From the NCBI GenBank assembly GCA_040754075.1, contig JBFMDH010000012.1, forward strand, positions 124,001 through 188,000: a DNA stretch of 64,000 nucleotides, written 5' to 3'. Positions 27,022 through 35,840 of this stretch are shown here, one piece after another; position 1 is the first letter of the stretch, and each line of letters opens with the position of its first letter. Below the pieces are notes generated by a model. It worked only from the letters and a program-made list of their open reading frames with translations, did not search any database and was not told where the DNA came from. Source of the DNA: Acidobacteriota bacterium. Its GTDB lineage: Bacteria > Acidobacteriota > Blastocatellia > UBA7656. A program made the position numbers and the translations under genes.

Positions 27022-27918
27022 TTACTTTAATAATGTACTGATCCATCGATAACTTTTTCCGTTCTCTGCTTTCCTGATTCTCAGATAGGTGTGCAGCTTT
27101 TTTAAATATGAACCGAGTTTGGGAAAAGGATGATTAAAATCAGATATAAATTCCTGATGAAGCAAGTCGCTTGCAATCAGTTCCGCGCCCCGCATCGGTG
27201 GGGAGAGCAGGAATCCTTGAAGCATATTGATTCCCAGTCCAAGAACCCTTTCCATATCTGCAAGATTTTCGATTCCCTCAGCGATTACTTCCGAATGAAA
27301 CTCTCGTGCAATGTAGGCGAGCGATTCAAGGATAACGCGGCGATGTCTATCCGTTGAGCAATTCTTGATCAGGTGTTTATCGGCTTTGATATAATCCGGT
27401 CTGCAATCAAGTATCATTTTGAAATTAGAATAGCCACTACCCACATCATCCAGGGCGAGGCTTACGCCGCTTTCTCTGAGCGCGTTTAAGGTTTGTAAAA
27501 ACTTGGAATAATCCCTGATGGTTCCTTGTTCGGTAATTTCCAATGTCACACGCGAAAGCGAGATGTTGAATTTTCTCGATAGCTCCACCAGAAAATAAGC
27601 AAAGTCGCTGTGGCGCTCAAGCGTGACCGCGTGCAAATTTAGAAACAGGTGTTGCCACGTAACCAATCCGGCAGCCGCGTTTAATGCTTCCGTTATACAG
27701 GCGCGATCCACAAGCGGCTCTTCTTTTTTTCTGCGCACATAATCAAAGAGAATATCCGCCCTTTCAAAACTGCTGCCTTTCGGTCCTCGGCTCAGGCATT
27801 CCAGTCCCTGAACGCATCCTCCGACTGGCGTGAAGCGGAAAATCGGTTGGAAAACCACGGATATTCCGCCGGGCTGGAGGATGGCATCAAGTTTTGAGGG
27901 GGTGCCGTTCGCGTTCAT
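27022..27918 (-). CDS. Stand-alone EAL-domain c-di-GMP phosphodiesterase
   Basis: 298 residues, an EAL domain alone. The E-x-L signature reads GLECLSRG, so the metal-binding Glu is kept. LNLH, EITEQG, LALDDVGSGYSN, YIKADKHL and AEGIEN provide the other metal and catalytic positions, so hydrolysis of c-di-GMP is plausible. The ATG overlaps the stop of the upstream REC gene by four bases (ATGA), making a two-gene REC/EAL unit comparable to PvrR-like regulators split into two proteins. The unit lies behind a sigma-54 promoter. Confidence 0.92.
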   Translation of the reverse strand: MNANGTPSKLDAILQPGGISVVFQPIFRFTPVGGCVQGLECLSRGPKGSSFERADILFDYVRRKKEEPLVDRACITEALNAAAGLVTWQHLFLNLHAVTLERHSDFAYFLVELSRKFNISLSRVTLEITEQGTIRDYSKFLQTLNALRESGVSLALDDVGSGYSNFKMILDCRPDYIKADKHLIKNCSTDRHRRVILESLAYIAREFHSEVIAEGIENLADMERVLGLGINMLQGFLLSPPMRGAELIASDLLHQEFISDFNHPFPKLGSYLKKLHTYLRIRKAENGKSYRWISTLLK

Positions 27919-28295
27919 AAAACCACATTCATCAACGAAGAGATTCGTCGGTCGATCTCTGAAAGCGGTTGCGGTTTATGAAGGAACATATCGGCACCCA
28001 AACTACGGGCTTCTTTTTCTACTTCTTCACTGCCATATGCCGTCAAAACGATGATGCCGATATCCAGACATTGCTTGCGAATGAATTTGATTAACGTCAG
28101 TCCGCTGGAAATGTCTAGGCGGGTCAGGCGTAAATCGAGGACCACGACCGAGTAACATTCATTGGCGAGGAGGGATTCGGCTTCTTCGAGTTCACTTGCA
28201 AAATTCACATCGAATCCTCTGGTTTCAAGATAAACGCGAAGGAAAAATAGAATGTCTTCTTCATCATCGACGAGTAAAACCTTTTTTGAACCCAT
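27915..28295 (-). CDS. Single-domain response regulator (CheY-like) coupled to the EAL protein
   Basis: 126 residues, one receiver: acidic pair VLLVDDEEDI, phospho-acceptor Asp in VVVLDLRLTRLD, Thr in IVLTAYG and Lys in FLHKPQPL. The loop after the Asp (RLTRLDISSGL) is longer than usual. It has no output domain and should act by protein contact, most likely on the EAL protein whose start overlaps its stop. AAGGTGA lies before the ATG. Confidence 0.92.
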   Translation of the reverse strand: MGSKKVLLVDDEEDILFFLRVYLETRGFDVNFASELEEAESLLANECYSVVVLDLRLTRLDISSGLTLIKFIRKQCLDIGIIVLTAYGSEEVEKEARSLGADMFLHKPQPLSEIDRRISSLMNVVL

Positions 28296-28627
28296 AGGTC
28301 ACCTTTAGTTTAAATTGAAAAAAGTTGATTTGTGCGGAACCGCTAGTTATTCAGTCTTTTGTCCGGCTGAAATTTCTTGAATATTTTGAAGACACAAGCT
28401 GTTTAGACTAATTCCTTGTAAACCTTGAAAGAAGCACCCATAACCAAAATCATAGCTAGAATCCACTGATGTTTTATTATGTGCCAAGCTCTAAGCGGAA
28501 AACCCCTGAATTTCCCCTGTGAAAATAAATAGCAAAAGCGGTGCCATTAAATAGCTGCCGAGGCGAATGGCTAAAGTCTCTGAGGGTTTGATTTAACTTC
28601 AAGGCAGATAAACGGGATGTAGAGCAA
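28296..28627. other. Intergenic leader of the REC-EAL unit
   Basis: No gene is visible in these 332 bases. The gap holds the sigma-54 promoter at 28531-28546 and a long leader. A TGGCAC on the minus strand near 28482 lacks a -12 partner. I did not recognise activator-binding palindromes with confidence. Confidence 0.6.
28531..28546 (-). promoter_or_regulatory. Sigma-54 (-24/-12) promoter for the REC-EAL unit
   Basis: On the minus strand the site reads TGGCAC-CGCTT-TTGCT, an exact fit to the TGGCAC-N5-TTGCW consensus with GG and GC ten bases apart. Transcription would begin near 28520, giving a leader of about 225 nt before the REC gene. The gene directly upstream encodes an NtrC-type activator with an intact GAFTGA loop, the obvious candidate to drive it. 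Confidence 0.8.
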
Positions 28628-30004
28628 TCAGGTTGATTGGAGACGGATGTCTACATTTCGAGACATGATAATGCCGTGCTTTTTTATCTTCTTATATAAG
28701 CCGCTTCTCGATAATCCCAAAACCACCGCCGCGCGATCCACGTTGCCGCCTTCGAGTTTGAGGGTTTCCTCAATATGAGAGCGTTCAACATCCTCAATGG
28801 TTCTTCCTTGAAAGACAGGTGCGCCAGCGGGCAAAGCGGTTGTGTCGAGTCGCAGGTCGGCTTTGGTTAGCATCTTGCCGGTACTGAGCAAGACGGCGCG
28901 TTCGAGAATGTTGCGCATCTCCCGAATATTGCCGGGCCACGGATAAGTCTTAATGGACTCAATCGCATCTCTAGACAAACTCATCTCACCGCGTCCCAAC
29001 ATGGTTGAACGATCCCTAAGCAGGTGTCGGGCAATAATCGGAATGTCATCTGGTCTTTTGCGAAGCGGCGGGATTCGCAAGGTCAGCGTATTAATCCGAA
29101 AATACAGGTCGCTCCGAAATTTCCCACTTTCCACCAGTTGATAGAGGTTTTCATGGGTGGCGGCAATCAGGCGAATATTGACTTGAAGATCGCGCACCCC
29201 GCCAAGGCGACGAAACCGTTGTTCCTCGATTGCTTTGAGCAATTTTGGTTGAACTCTTAAATCGATATCGCCAATTTCATCCAGAAAAACCGTTCCGTGA
29301 TTGGCGGTTTCAAACAGACCGGGCTTCCCGGTGATGGCTCCCGTAAAGGCTCCTTTTTCATGACCGAACAACTCAGACTCCAGCAAATCCGGGGATAACC
29401 CGGCACAATTTAAATCAACAAACGGCTCTTTGGCTCGGTGCCCATGGTCATGAATCCAGCGGGCTAATCTCGTCTTTCCCGTGCCGGTCTCTCCTTCAAT
29501 GAGAATCGGAGTATCGACATTGATAATCATCCTGACCTGTTCTGCCAGCAGTTGCATGGCGGGGCTAACCCCAAGAAATGGATTTTTATCCAGGCGATCT
29601 TTTTGAACTTCACTGATAATTTGTTTTCGGCGGTTTCGCAGGTTCTCCAAAATCCGCTCAATCACAATACAAAGGGTTGCCAATTCGATAGGCTTGGTGA
29701 GAAAGTGCTCGGCGCCTTCTTTGATCGCCTGTACCGCAAGATTAATTGAGCCGTGACCGGTTAATACGATCATCGAAATATTTTTATCAATGGCTCGCAA
29801 TTGCGGCAGTAACGTTAACGCCGTACCATCCGGCAAAGAATAATCACAAACTACAACATCAGGTTGAATCACCTGATACATATTAATCGCATCCTGGCAG
29901 TTGCCAGCCTCAGCAGTTTTATATCCTGCTTCTTTTAAATACTCACAAATTATTTGTCGCAGGTAAGATTCATCATCTACGACCAGTATCGTTCCTTTTA
30001 TCAT
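28628..30004 (-). CDS. NtrC-family sigma-54-dependent response regulator
   Basis: 458 residues: REC (Asp in VVVCDYSLPD), AAA+ with GETGTGKT as Walker A, HEKGAFTGAITGKPG, GTVFLDEIGDIDL and WPGNIREMRNILERA, and a Fis-type HTH (NVDRAAVVLGLSRSGLYKKIKK). All motifs for sigma-54 activation are canonical. It begins 15 bp after the six-PAS kinase gene and is its probable partner. The next transcription unit downstream has a textbook sigma-54 promoter. Confidence 0.95.
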   Translation of the reverse strand: MIKGTILVVDDESYLRQIICEYLKEAGYKTAEAGNCQDAINMYQVIQPDVVVCDYSLPDGTALTLLPQLRAIDKNISMIVLTGHGSINLAVQAIKEGAEHFLTKPIELATLCIVIERILENLRNRRKQIISEVQKDRLDKNPFLGVSPAMQLLAEQVRMIINVDTPILIEGETGTGKTRLARWIHDHGHRAKEPFVDLNCAGLSPDLLESELFGHEKGAFTGAITGKPGLFETANHGTVFLDEIGDIDLRVQPKLLKAIEEQRFRRLGGVRDLQVNIRLIAATHENLYQLVESGKFRSDLYFRINTLTLRIPPLRKRPDDIPIIARHLLRDRSTMLGRGEMSLSRDAIESIKTYPWPGNIREMRNILERAVLLSTGKMLTKADLRLDTTALPAGAPVFQGRTIEDVERSHIEETLKLEGGNVDRAAVVLGLSRSGLYKKIKKHGIIMSRNVDIRLQST

Positions 30005-30019
30005 ATCGAATACTTCCGC

Positions 30020-33000
30020 TTATCGCTTCAAGCAGGGTAAGCTGATGGAGACCTCAGCCCCCGGCTGTCCATCCAAACGGTTCCTGACCTGTATTTTTCC
30101 ACCGTAATCTTCGATGATTTTTTGCACCAGGGAAAGCCCAAGTCCAATTCCTCCTTTACGACGTGTAAAGAAAGGTTCAAACACTCTGGGCAGATCATTG
30201 GGATTAAATCCACAACCCTGATCGATGATGTTGCACTCTATCCAGGATTGTCCCTCTAAATCGATGCGGTTCACTTCTATGTTTATTAAACTTTTCGCGG
30301 GAGAATGTTGAAGGGCATTTTGCAGGACATTTTGAAATACCTGCGTCAGTCTATTTTGATCCATCAATATCGGTGGCGACTCGATTTTAAAATCATATTC
30401 AATCAAAACATCACGTTCGTTTTGCAGTTGTCGACACCAGTTGATTGCCTGGGCGATGACCTCTTCGATTTTTCCGTAAGCTTGCGGAGATTTATTCGGC
30501 TGACCATAATCAATCAGTTCTTCCATCAGGGAACTCAACCGCTTTACGTTTCTTGAAATGATATCGAAGTAGATCTGATATTCAGTCTTCGCATTTAAGA
30601 CTTGCTCGAAAGTTTCAACGGCTGCGGCGATACCAAAGAGGGGGTTACGAACTTCGTGTGCCACTCCGGCAATCAGTTGCCCCATCGCCGCCATTCTCTC
30701 ATTGCGCCGTAACGATTCCTGCAATTGAATGATGGGAGTAATTTCGCGGATGGTAATAATGATCAGGTTTTCTTCCGGTCGATGACCCAATAGCGGGTTG
30801 GCAGTTAAATCCCAAACCTGCCCTTGCGATTTTTCGATAGCCTGCCAGGAGATCGCCTCGCCGGATTCGATAGCAACTTTTAATAACTTACTGGCAGTTT
30901 TCCAGGGTTCAAAGGTTGCGAGGTCATTGATTGTCGCGCCAACCAGGTTTTTAAATTCGGTTATTTTAGAGGCTTCGAGAGTCGCCTGGTTTGCCCTCTT
31001 GATTCGACCAAATCTATCGGTGAGGACGATGGGGAATTCGATAGCATCAAAGGTTGTTGTCCACTCCCAGGCGGATTTTCTGAGGGCATCCTTCATCTGG
31101 TTCTGAATTTTCTCCCGCTCATTACGGTCGGTAATATCCCTGCTGGTGGTGAGCAAACATTTTCGGTCATTGATCAGAATGGTTTGCAGTGAAACCAGGA
31201 GGGTTTTCTGTTTTCCTGATTTTGATTTTACATCGATTTCCATCCCTTTGATGCTGCCGGTCGACCGGATAATTTCTTTCACACATTCAGCTTCTTCAGA
31301 GTTCGCCCAAATTTTTAGTTCCCAGGGGTCACGATTAAGCATCTCTTCACGTGCGTACCCCAGCAAGAGCAGGGCGGCTTCGTTGACGTCAATGAACTGT
31401 CCGTTTTTGGCATCATGGATACTCATTGCCGTCAGATTTTCATTGAATGCCTTTGAAAATCGCTCTTCAGAGGCGCGCAGGTCTAGCTCCATGTGCTCGC
31501 GTTCTTTCTCAGTTTTATAGGAAACGATGAGACTGCCGCAAACCGCTATGAGCGGTTGCAGAAATCTGATGATTTCCTGATGGTATCCGGCAGGGCGATT
31601 GGCAAGCCCGACCATTCCGACCAACTCTTTGTTGAAATGAATTGGCAGTCCGAGATATTTATTGATGGGCGGGTGACCCGCCGGCAATCTGCCGGTTCGC
31701 GGATCATTGGCAATCACCGGCTTATCGGTAGTAATGGTTTCACCCAAAATGGTTTGGAGATTATAAAACTCCAGATTAGGCGCGTTACTTTCATAAAGCG
31801 AGCGGGTTTCTTCATTCCAGGCAATATTGGTGATGGCATGGGTTCTGAGATAGGGAGTTCCTTCGTGGGTGTGAAGGATTTCGCCAATGAAGCCATATTC
31901 GCTTTTGGTCAGCGATAAGAAATATTCGAGGATTCTTCCAAACACCTTATTGGGTTCATCCTTGTCGATAAATTGCGATTGAATATCATTAATTGCTTCC
32001 AACAGACTTTCATTAAGGTTGCGTTCAGTGACATCCAGAATCGTCGTCAGCAGACAATCTTCACCATCTAATTCCAGGTATTCGGCTGATAGTAATCCTT
32101 CGCGAATTTCACCGGTTTTTCTCCGAAAACCGATTTCAATGTTGTTGATTGGCTTTCGCTCTTCGACCAGTTGTGCAAGTTCATTGCATACGTCTTCGTA
32201 CACCCAGAGATTCAATTGATCGGGGTTTTTGCCGATAAGTTCTTCTCGCGTATACCCGGTCGATTGCAGCGCTTTGTTATTAATGTCGAGATATTGATAA
32301 TCTTTGAGGCTGATGATGCTGTGCCAATAGGGGCTGGAATAAAAAGCCTTGGCAAAACGCTTTTGCGAAGCGCGTAAATTCCTTTCCATCGCTTTTTGTT
32401 GGCTAATATCAATCATCATTCCGCGCAGCAGGATGGATTGATCATCGGCAACAAAAAGATTGAGCTTATCCCTGAACCATACGATATGCCCGTCGGCAGC
32501 AACCATGCGATATTCAAGATTCAAATTTGGCAGTTTCTTAAATTCGTCGATGGAAAGCGTGTAATAGTTTACCATCCAAGCCTGATCAGCCGGGTGGATA
32601 TGATTGAACCAGAAATCCGCTTCCGAGAGCCATTGTTCAATCGGGTAACCCAACAACCGCTCGGCTTGTTTGCTGACAAAAGTAATCGAAAGGTTCGGCG
32701 AATGAATTTTTCCTGCCGGGTCAGGGCAGGTCGGCAGGGAGGTTAATTTTGCTTCCCAAATGATTCCGTCAATATCATTGATCAAGGATTTAACAGCCAT
32801 CTGCGATTGCTTTAATTCATCCTCCACTTTTATACGATCCGTAATATCATTGCCAATGAAGAGATTGAATCGTTCCCCCTCGAATTCTAAAATTTCTCCC
32901 GAAACCAGATAGGTTCGTATATTTCCGTCTTTTCTCCTTACCTGCATCTCGAAGTTTTTTACTGTTTTATGCTCTTTAAGGATTTCGTAGAGCTTGGATA

Positions 33001-34159
33001 ATTCATCGAGGTTTGTAACCATGCCGAGTTCTACCGCCGTATGCCCGATCAACTCTTCTCTGGAAAACCCCGTTAATTCAGCTAGCGAGTCATTGACCAC
33101 CAGGAACCTGCCATCAACTCCGATGCTGATAGGTTGAGTAAGGACATTGATAACTTTTGAAAAGGATTTCTTTAATTCTTTCAAGGGTTGTTTGGTTTTT
33201 TTCGACTTGGGTGAATCCATCACCGTGCCGATATAAGAAATTATTTCGCCACCTTCATCGCTGACCGCGCGCGCCATGACCGTAAGACGCATCGCCTGCC
33301 CTGGCGATGTTATAAAGCGGTATTCGTCAACATAGTCTTCGGCTTTTTCAATCGCCTGTTGCCAGGCTTTAAGCACTCGGGGTTGATCTTCAGGGTGAAT
33401 GCCGTCTGCCCATCCCATTCCTAACGCCCGGCGCATGGACATCCCGGTTATTTGACACCATTTCGCATTAACGCCGAGATAATTCCCCTGGGCATCGGTT
33501 TGAAAAATGCCGAATGAAGATTGAACCGCATCTGGTCGAAGCAAACTCTCTTCTTGACCCTCATCCGCAACCGCTATCGCTTTCTCCTGTTCTTCATCCT
33601 GCAACCATATTCCCATACCCAGCGCCACCCCTGCGGGAAATAGCAGCCCAATAATTCCGCCATAAATCAAATCAGTGTTTTCGACTAACTGTGTAAAGAG
33701 GATGAATAGGATGTAACCTCCTAAAACAGGTTGAGCGCGCGCAAATAAAATTAATGATGTCCCCTTCACCTTGCGTTCTGACTGCTTTTTGATTGTTCGT
33801 ACAATGCCGGTCACACAGGCTAAGCAGGCTGCGCAAATGAAAAGAGAAGTTAAATCGATTCGCAAGAAATCAGGTCGAGGAGAAGAATTGGCAGCATAGG
33901 CATCACTTAGGGTGAATGCCAATATGATAGGAACGGTAATCAGGTTCCCCCACCAGAAGAACTTGTTAGCGGTTATCCGACCGGTTGCCAATTCAGGCGC
34001 GTCAATTTGCCTACGCCCCATCGCTTTGCAACGCTTCGACCATATTTGAGGATGATTTTTATGATGGCGGCGAAGAAAAGAGCGCATGAAGACGACCATC
34101 AATACTGCTAAACTTCCCAGTAATATCAAATTTAGAATGATGCTTGTTCGAGTCGACAT
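30020..34159 (-). CDS. Large membrane histidine kinase with six PAS domains and a GAF
   Basis: 1379 residues from ATG 34159 (GGGA 8 nt before); an in-frame GTG at 34171 is possible. About five TM segments lie in residues 1-190. Next come PAS 1 (about 210-325), PAS 2 (340-455), PAS 3 (460-600), PAS 4 (605-720), GAF (725-900), PAS 5 (910-1025), PAS 6 (1035-1145), HisKA with GVAHEVRNPLFG, and a HATPase (LQNALQHSPAK, DQGCGFNPNDLPRVFEPFF, GIGLGLSLVQ). The kinase core is intact. There is no large periplasmic domain, so the sensing is membrane or cytosolic. The coupled NtrC gene at 28628 is the likely output. Confidence 0.94.
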   Translation of the reverse strand: MSTRTSIILNLILLGSLAVLMVVFMRSFLRRHHKNHPQIWSKRCKAMGRRQIDAPELATGRITANKFFWWGNLITVPIILAFTLSDAYAANSSPRPDFLRIDLTSLFICAACLACVTGIVRTIKKQSERKVKGTSLILFARAQPVLGGYILFILFTQLVENTDLIYGGIIGLLFPAGVALGMGIWLQDEEQEKAIAVADEGQEESLLRPDAVQSSFGIFQTDAQGNYLGVNAKWCQITGMSMRRALGMGWADGIHPEDQPRVLKAWQQAIEKAEDYVDEYRFITSPGQAMRLTVMARAVSDEGGEIISYIGTVMDSPKSKKTKQPLKELKKSFSKVINVLTQPISIGVDGRFLVVNDSLAELTGFSREELIGHTAVELGMVTNLDELSKLYEILKEHKTVKNFEMQVRRKDGNIRTYLVSGEILEFEGERFNLFIGNDITDRIKVEDELKQSQMAVKSLINDIDGIIWEAKLTSLPTCPDPAGKIHSPNLSITFVSKQAERLLGYPIEQWLSEADFWFNHIHPADQAWMVNYYTLSIDEFKKLPNLNLEYRMVAADGHIVWFRDKLNLFVADDQSILLRGMMIDISQQKAMERNLRASQKRFAKAFYSSPYWHSIISLKDYQYLDINNKALQSTGYTREELIGKNPDQLNLWVYEDVCNELAQLVEERKPINNIEIGFRRKTGEIREGLLSAEYLELDGEDCLLTTILDVTERNLNESLLEAINDIQSQFIDKDEPNKVFGRILEYFLSLTKSEYGFIGEILHTHEGTPYLRTHAITNIAWNEETRSLYESNAPNLEFYNLQTILGETITTDKPVIANDPRTGRLPAGHPPINKYLGLPIHFNKELVGMVGLANRPAGYHQEIIRFLQPLIAVCGSLIVSYKTEKEREHMELDLRASEERFSKAFNENLTAMSIHDAKNGQFIDVNEAALLLLGYAREEMLNRDPWELKIWANSEEAECVKEIIRSTGSIKGMEIDVKSKSGKQKTLLVSLQTILINDRKCLLTTSRDITDRNEREKIQNQMKDALRKSAWEWTTTFDAIEFPIVLTDRFGRIKRANQATLEASKITEFKNLVGATINDLATFEPWKTASKLLKVAIESGEAISWQAIEKSQGQVWDLTANPLLGHRPEENLIIITIREITPIIQLQESLRRNERMAAMGQLIAGVAHEVRNPLFGIAAAVETFEQVLNAKTEYQIYFDIISRNVKRLSSLMEELIDYGQPNKSPQAYGKIEEVIAQAINWCRQLQNERDVLIEYDFKIESPPILMDQNRLTQVFQNVLQNALQHSPAKSLINIEVNRIDLEGQSWIECNIIDQGCGFNPNDLPRVFEPFFTRRKGGIGLGLSLVQKIIEDYGGKIQVRNRLDGQPGAEVSISLPCLKR

Positions 34160-35254
34160 TATATTTCCCACTTATTCAATCTAAATTTTCAAAAAATATC
34201 ATTGACCAAAGTTATTGAGTGGTCGTTGCGTTTTTGGCTAAAAACTATGGTGATCATTTTTTCTAAAACAAATTTTCAAATCCTCTCATTGCACTCGCCC
34301 TGCAAACCACTGAGAAGCACTCGCAATGCACCGAAAATTAAAGCCTGCTTGATTCCTGCAAAATCCCTTCAATCTTCAACTGCAAAATATAAGCGATGGG
34401 TGGCAGGCAGCGCATGGTGAACCCCCTCCCCTTTAAATTTAAGAAAATATTTAAATACCGTCGTCATCAAGACGAACATCTATCCACAAATACTTTAAAA
34501 ATCGGTTTATTAAAGGAAGTAAGAAGGGAAACTACACCGAAAGAGTAATTGAAATTGTCTCATTACTCAATGCAAAAACTGATTATTTAATCCCTGCTTT
34601 CAAAGTAACGGGTCAGCCAAAGAGGCGCAAAGCGTTTTTGCGTACCTGGCGTTATTTCTCACAGCTATGGGGAATTTCGTAAACAAAATTGGAGACCTTC
34701 ACCGAGCTGGAATTAGCGAAGTCGTCATTTATCATTGGCATCGATATGCGCTTGTTTTTTTGGTTTTCGTGATTCTGGCAGTGCTTGAATAATAGCCATT
34801 GAATATGTGGTGGGGAGGGGTAGCCAGGGCGGCGTTGACCGATAATGCCCGAAGAGTTTTTTGAAAGTGGTTATCCGAGACGCCGTGCTGAAGACGAGAT
34901 GATTGAAACCCTTGCTCAACTTTTCGCGCGAGTTGCGCGGGCGCGACAAACGCTGAATTACCGTATAGCGACGGCATCAGCGTTGTTGAGTTGAATCGCC
35001 GGATTCATTGCCATTTTTGCCTCGTTTGCGCGCCTGATGTAAGGCGCAAATTTATAGACTTTTACAATCCACTTTCAAAGTGCAAAAGGCATATCAATTG
35101 TAACCCTACAGTTTTTTATCTGACTTACTTTGCAACCTGTGATGATGTGTAATCTCACACAACTATTTGGGTGAAAGTGCCCAACGTAAATTGCTGGTTT
35201 GAAGTTATGTACTGACAGCCTGAGATATATCATCAACCCGCCTGCGAAAAAGCC
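34160..35254. other. 1.1-kb gap without a convincing gene
   Basis: The region between the kinase and the stress island has a different, choppy texture with stops in all frames. The only frame with a protein-like look is 34845-34994 (plus), 49 codons beginning MPEEFFESGYPRRRAEDEM, rich in Arg, Glu and Ala and predicted helical; it lacks a well-placed ribosome-binding site. The minus-strand frames around 34725-34977 have no support. It may be a decayed gene region at an island border. Confidence 0.4.
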
Positions 35255-35270
35255 CGGCACAGACCTTGCT
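35255..35270 (+). promoter_or_regulatory. Sigma-54-like promoter before the stress island
   Basis: The site reads CGGCAC-AGACC-TTGCT. GG and GC are spaced by ten bases, and only the first base of TGGCAC differs. Transcription would start near 35281 and run into the genes from 35429, with a leader of about 150 nt. No competing -10/-35 pair stands out. Confidence 0.6.
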
Positions 35271-35428
35271 AATTATTTTCTATACCTGCAAACGCTTGTA
35301 GCCAAGTGTGCTGCATTCGCTTCAATGGAGTTGTTTGAAAAGTAAACAGCAGGGGAAAGCCCCAATCCAAGTAGAGCAGCACCACAGATGGCAGTTTAAC
35401 CTGAAAGACCAATTACAAAGGGGGACTT

Positions 35429-35650
35429 ATGCAAAACATAGAGAATCGTGAGCATCAACAAGACGGCAGGCAATCTCTGGCTGGCAAGAGTGAAGGTTTT
35501 GGCTGGGGCATATTTCTGCTGTTGACCGGGACTGCCTTGCTGGCAGAAAGAGTGGGATGGTTTCCTTCGGACATCAAGTGGTTTTTACCCATTGTGCTCA
35601 TTGCCTGGGGTGCCGCCAAAATCTTTGCGGTTTTCGCAAATCGAGATTAA
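35429..35650 (+). CDS. Small two-TM membrane protein (LiaI/DUF5668-like)
   Basis: 73 residues. After a polar start come two hydrophobic segments, GWGIFLLLTGTALLAERVGW and FLPIVLIAWGAAKIFAVFA. This spacing and the Gly-Trp pattern resemble the short LiaI/DUF5668 membrane module found near envelope-stress genes. A strong AAAGGGGG lies before the ATG. It is the first gene of the island on the plus strand and lies behind the sigma-54-like promoter. Confidence 0.7.
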   Translation: MQNIENREHQQDGRQSLAGKSEGFGWGIFLLLTGTALLAERVGWFPSDIKWFLPIVLIAWGAAKIFAVFANRD

Positions 35651-35840
35651 TCCCGATTATGCTGGTTTGTAGAGGTCGGCTCGACGCTGACAAAACAACT
35701 ATTGAACGGCGCGTAAGCATTGCTTGAATCAATCCTGCGAACCTTTTTCGCCGAACCTCTATGCCGTTTGAGTGTACCAACTACTTTATGGTCGGTGACG
35801 ATTGCCGGTGATGATGAGTTGGAAAACAAGGGAGGCGTCT

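Noticed and set aside
34725-34977. Two overlapping minus-strand frames in the gene-poor strip
   Set aside because: No ribosome-binding site and no family resemblance, and they exclude each other.
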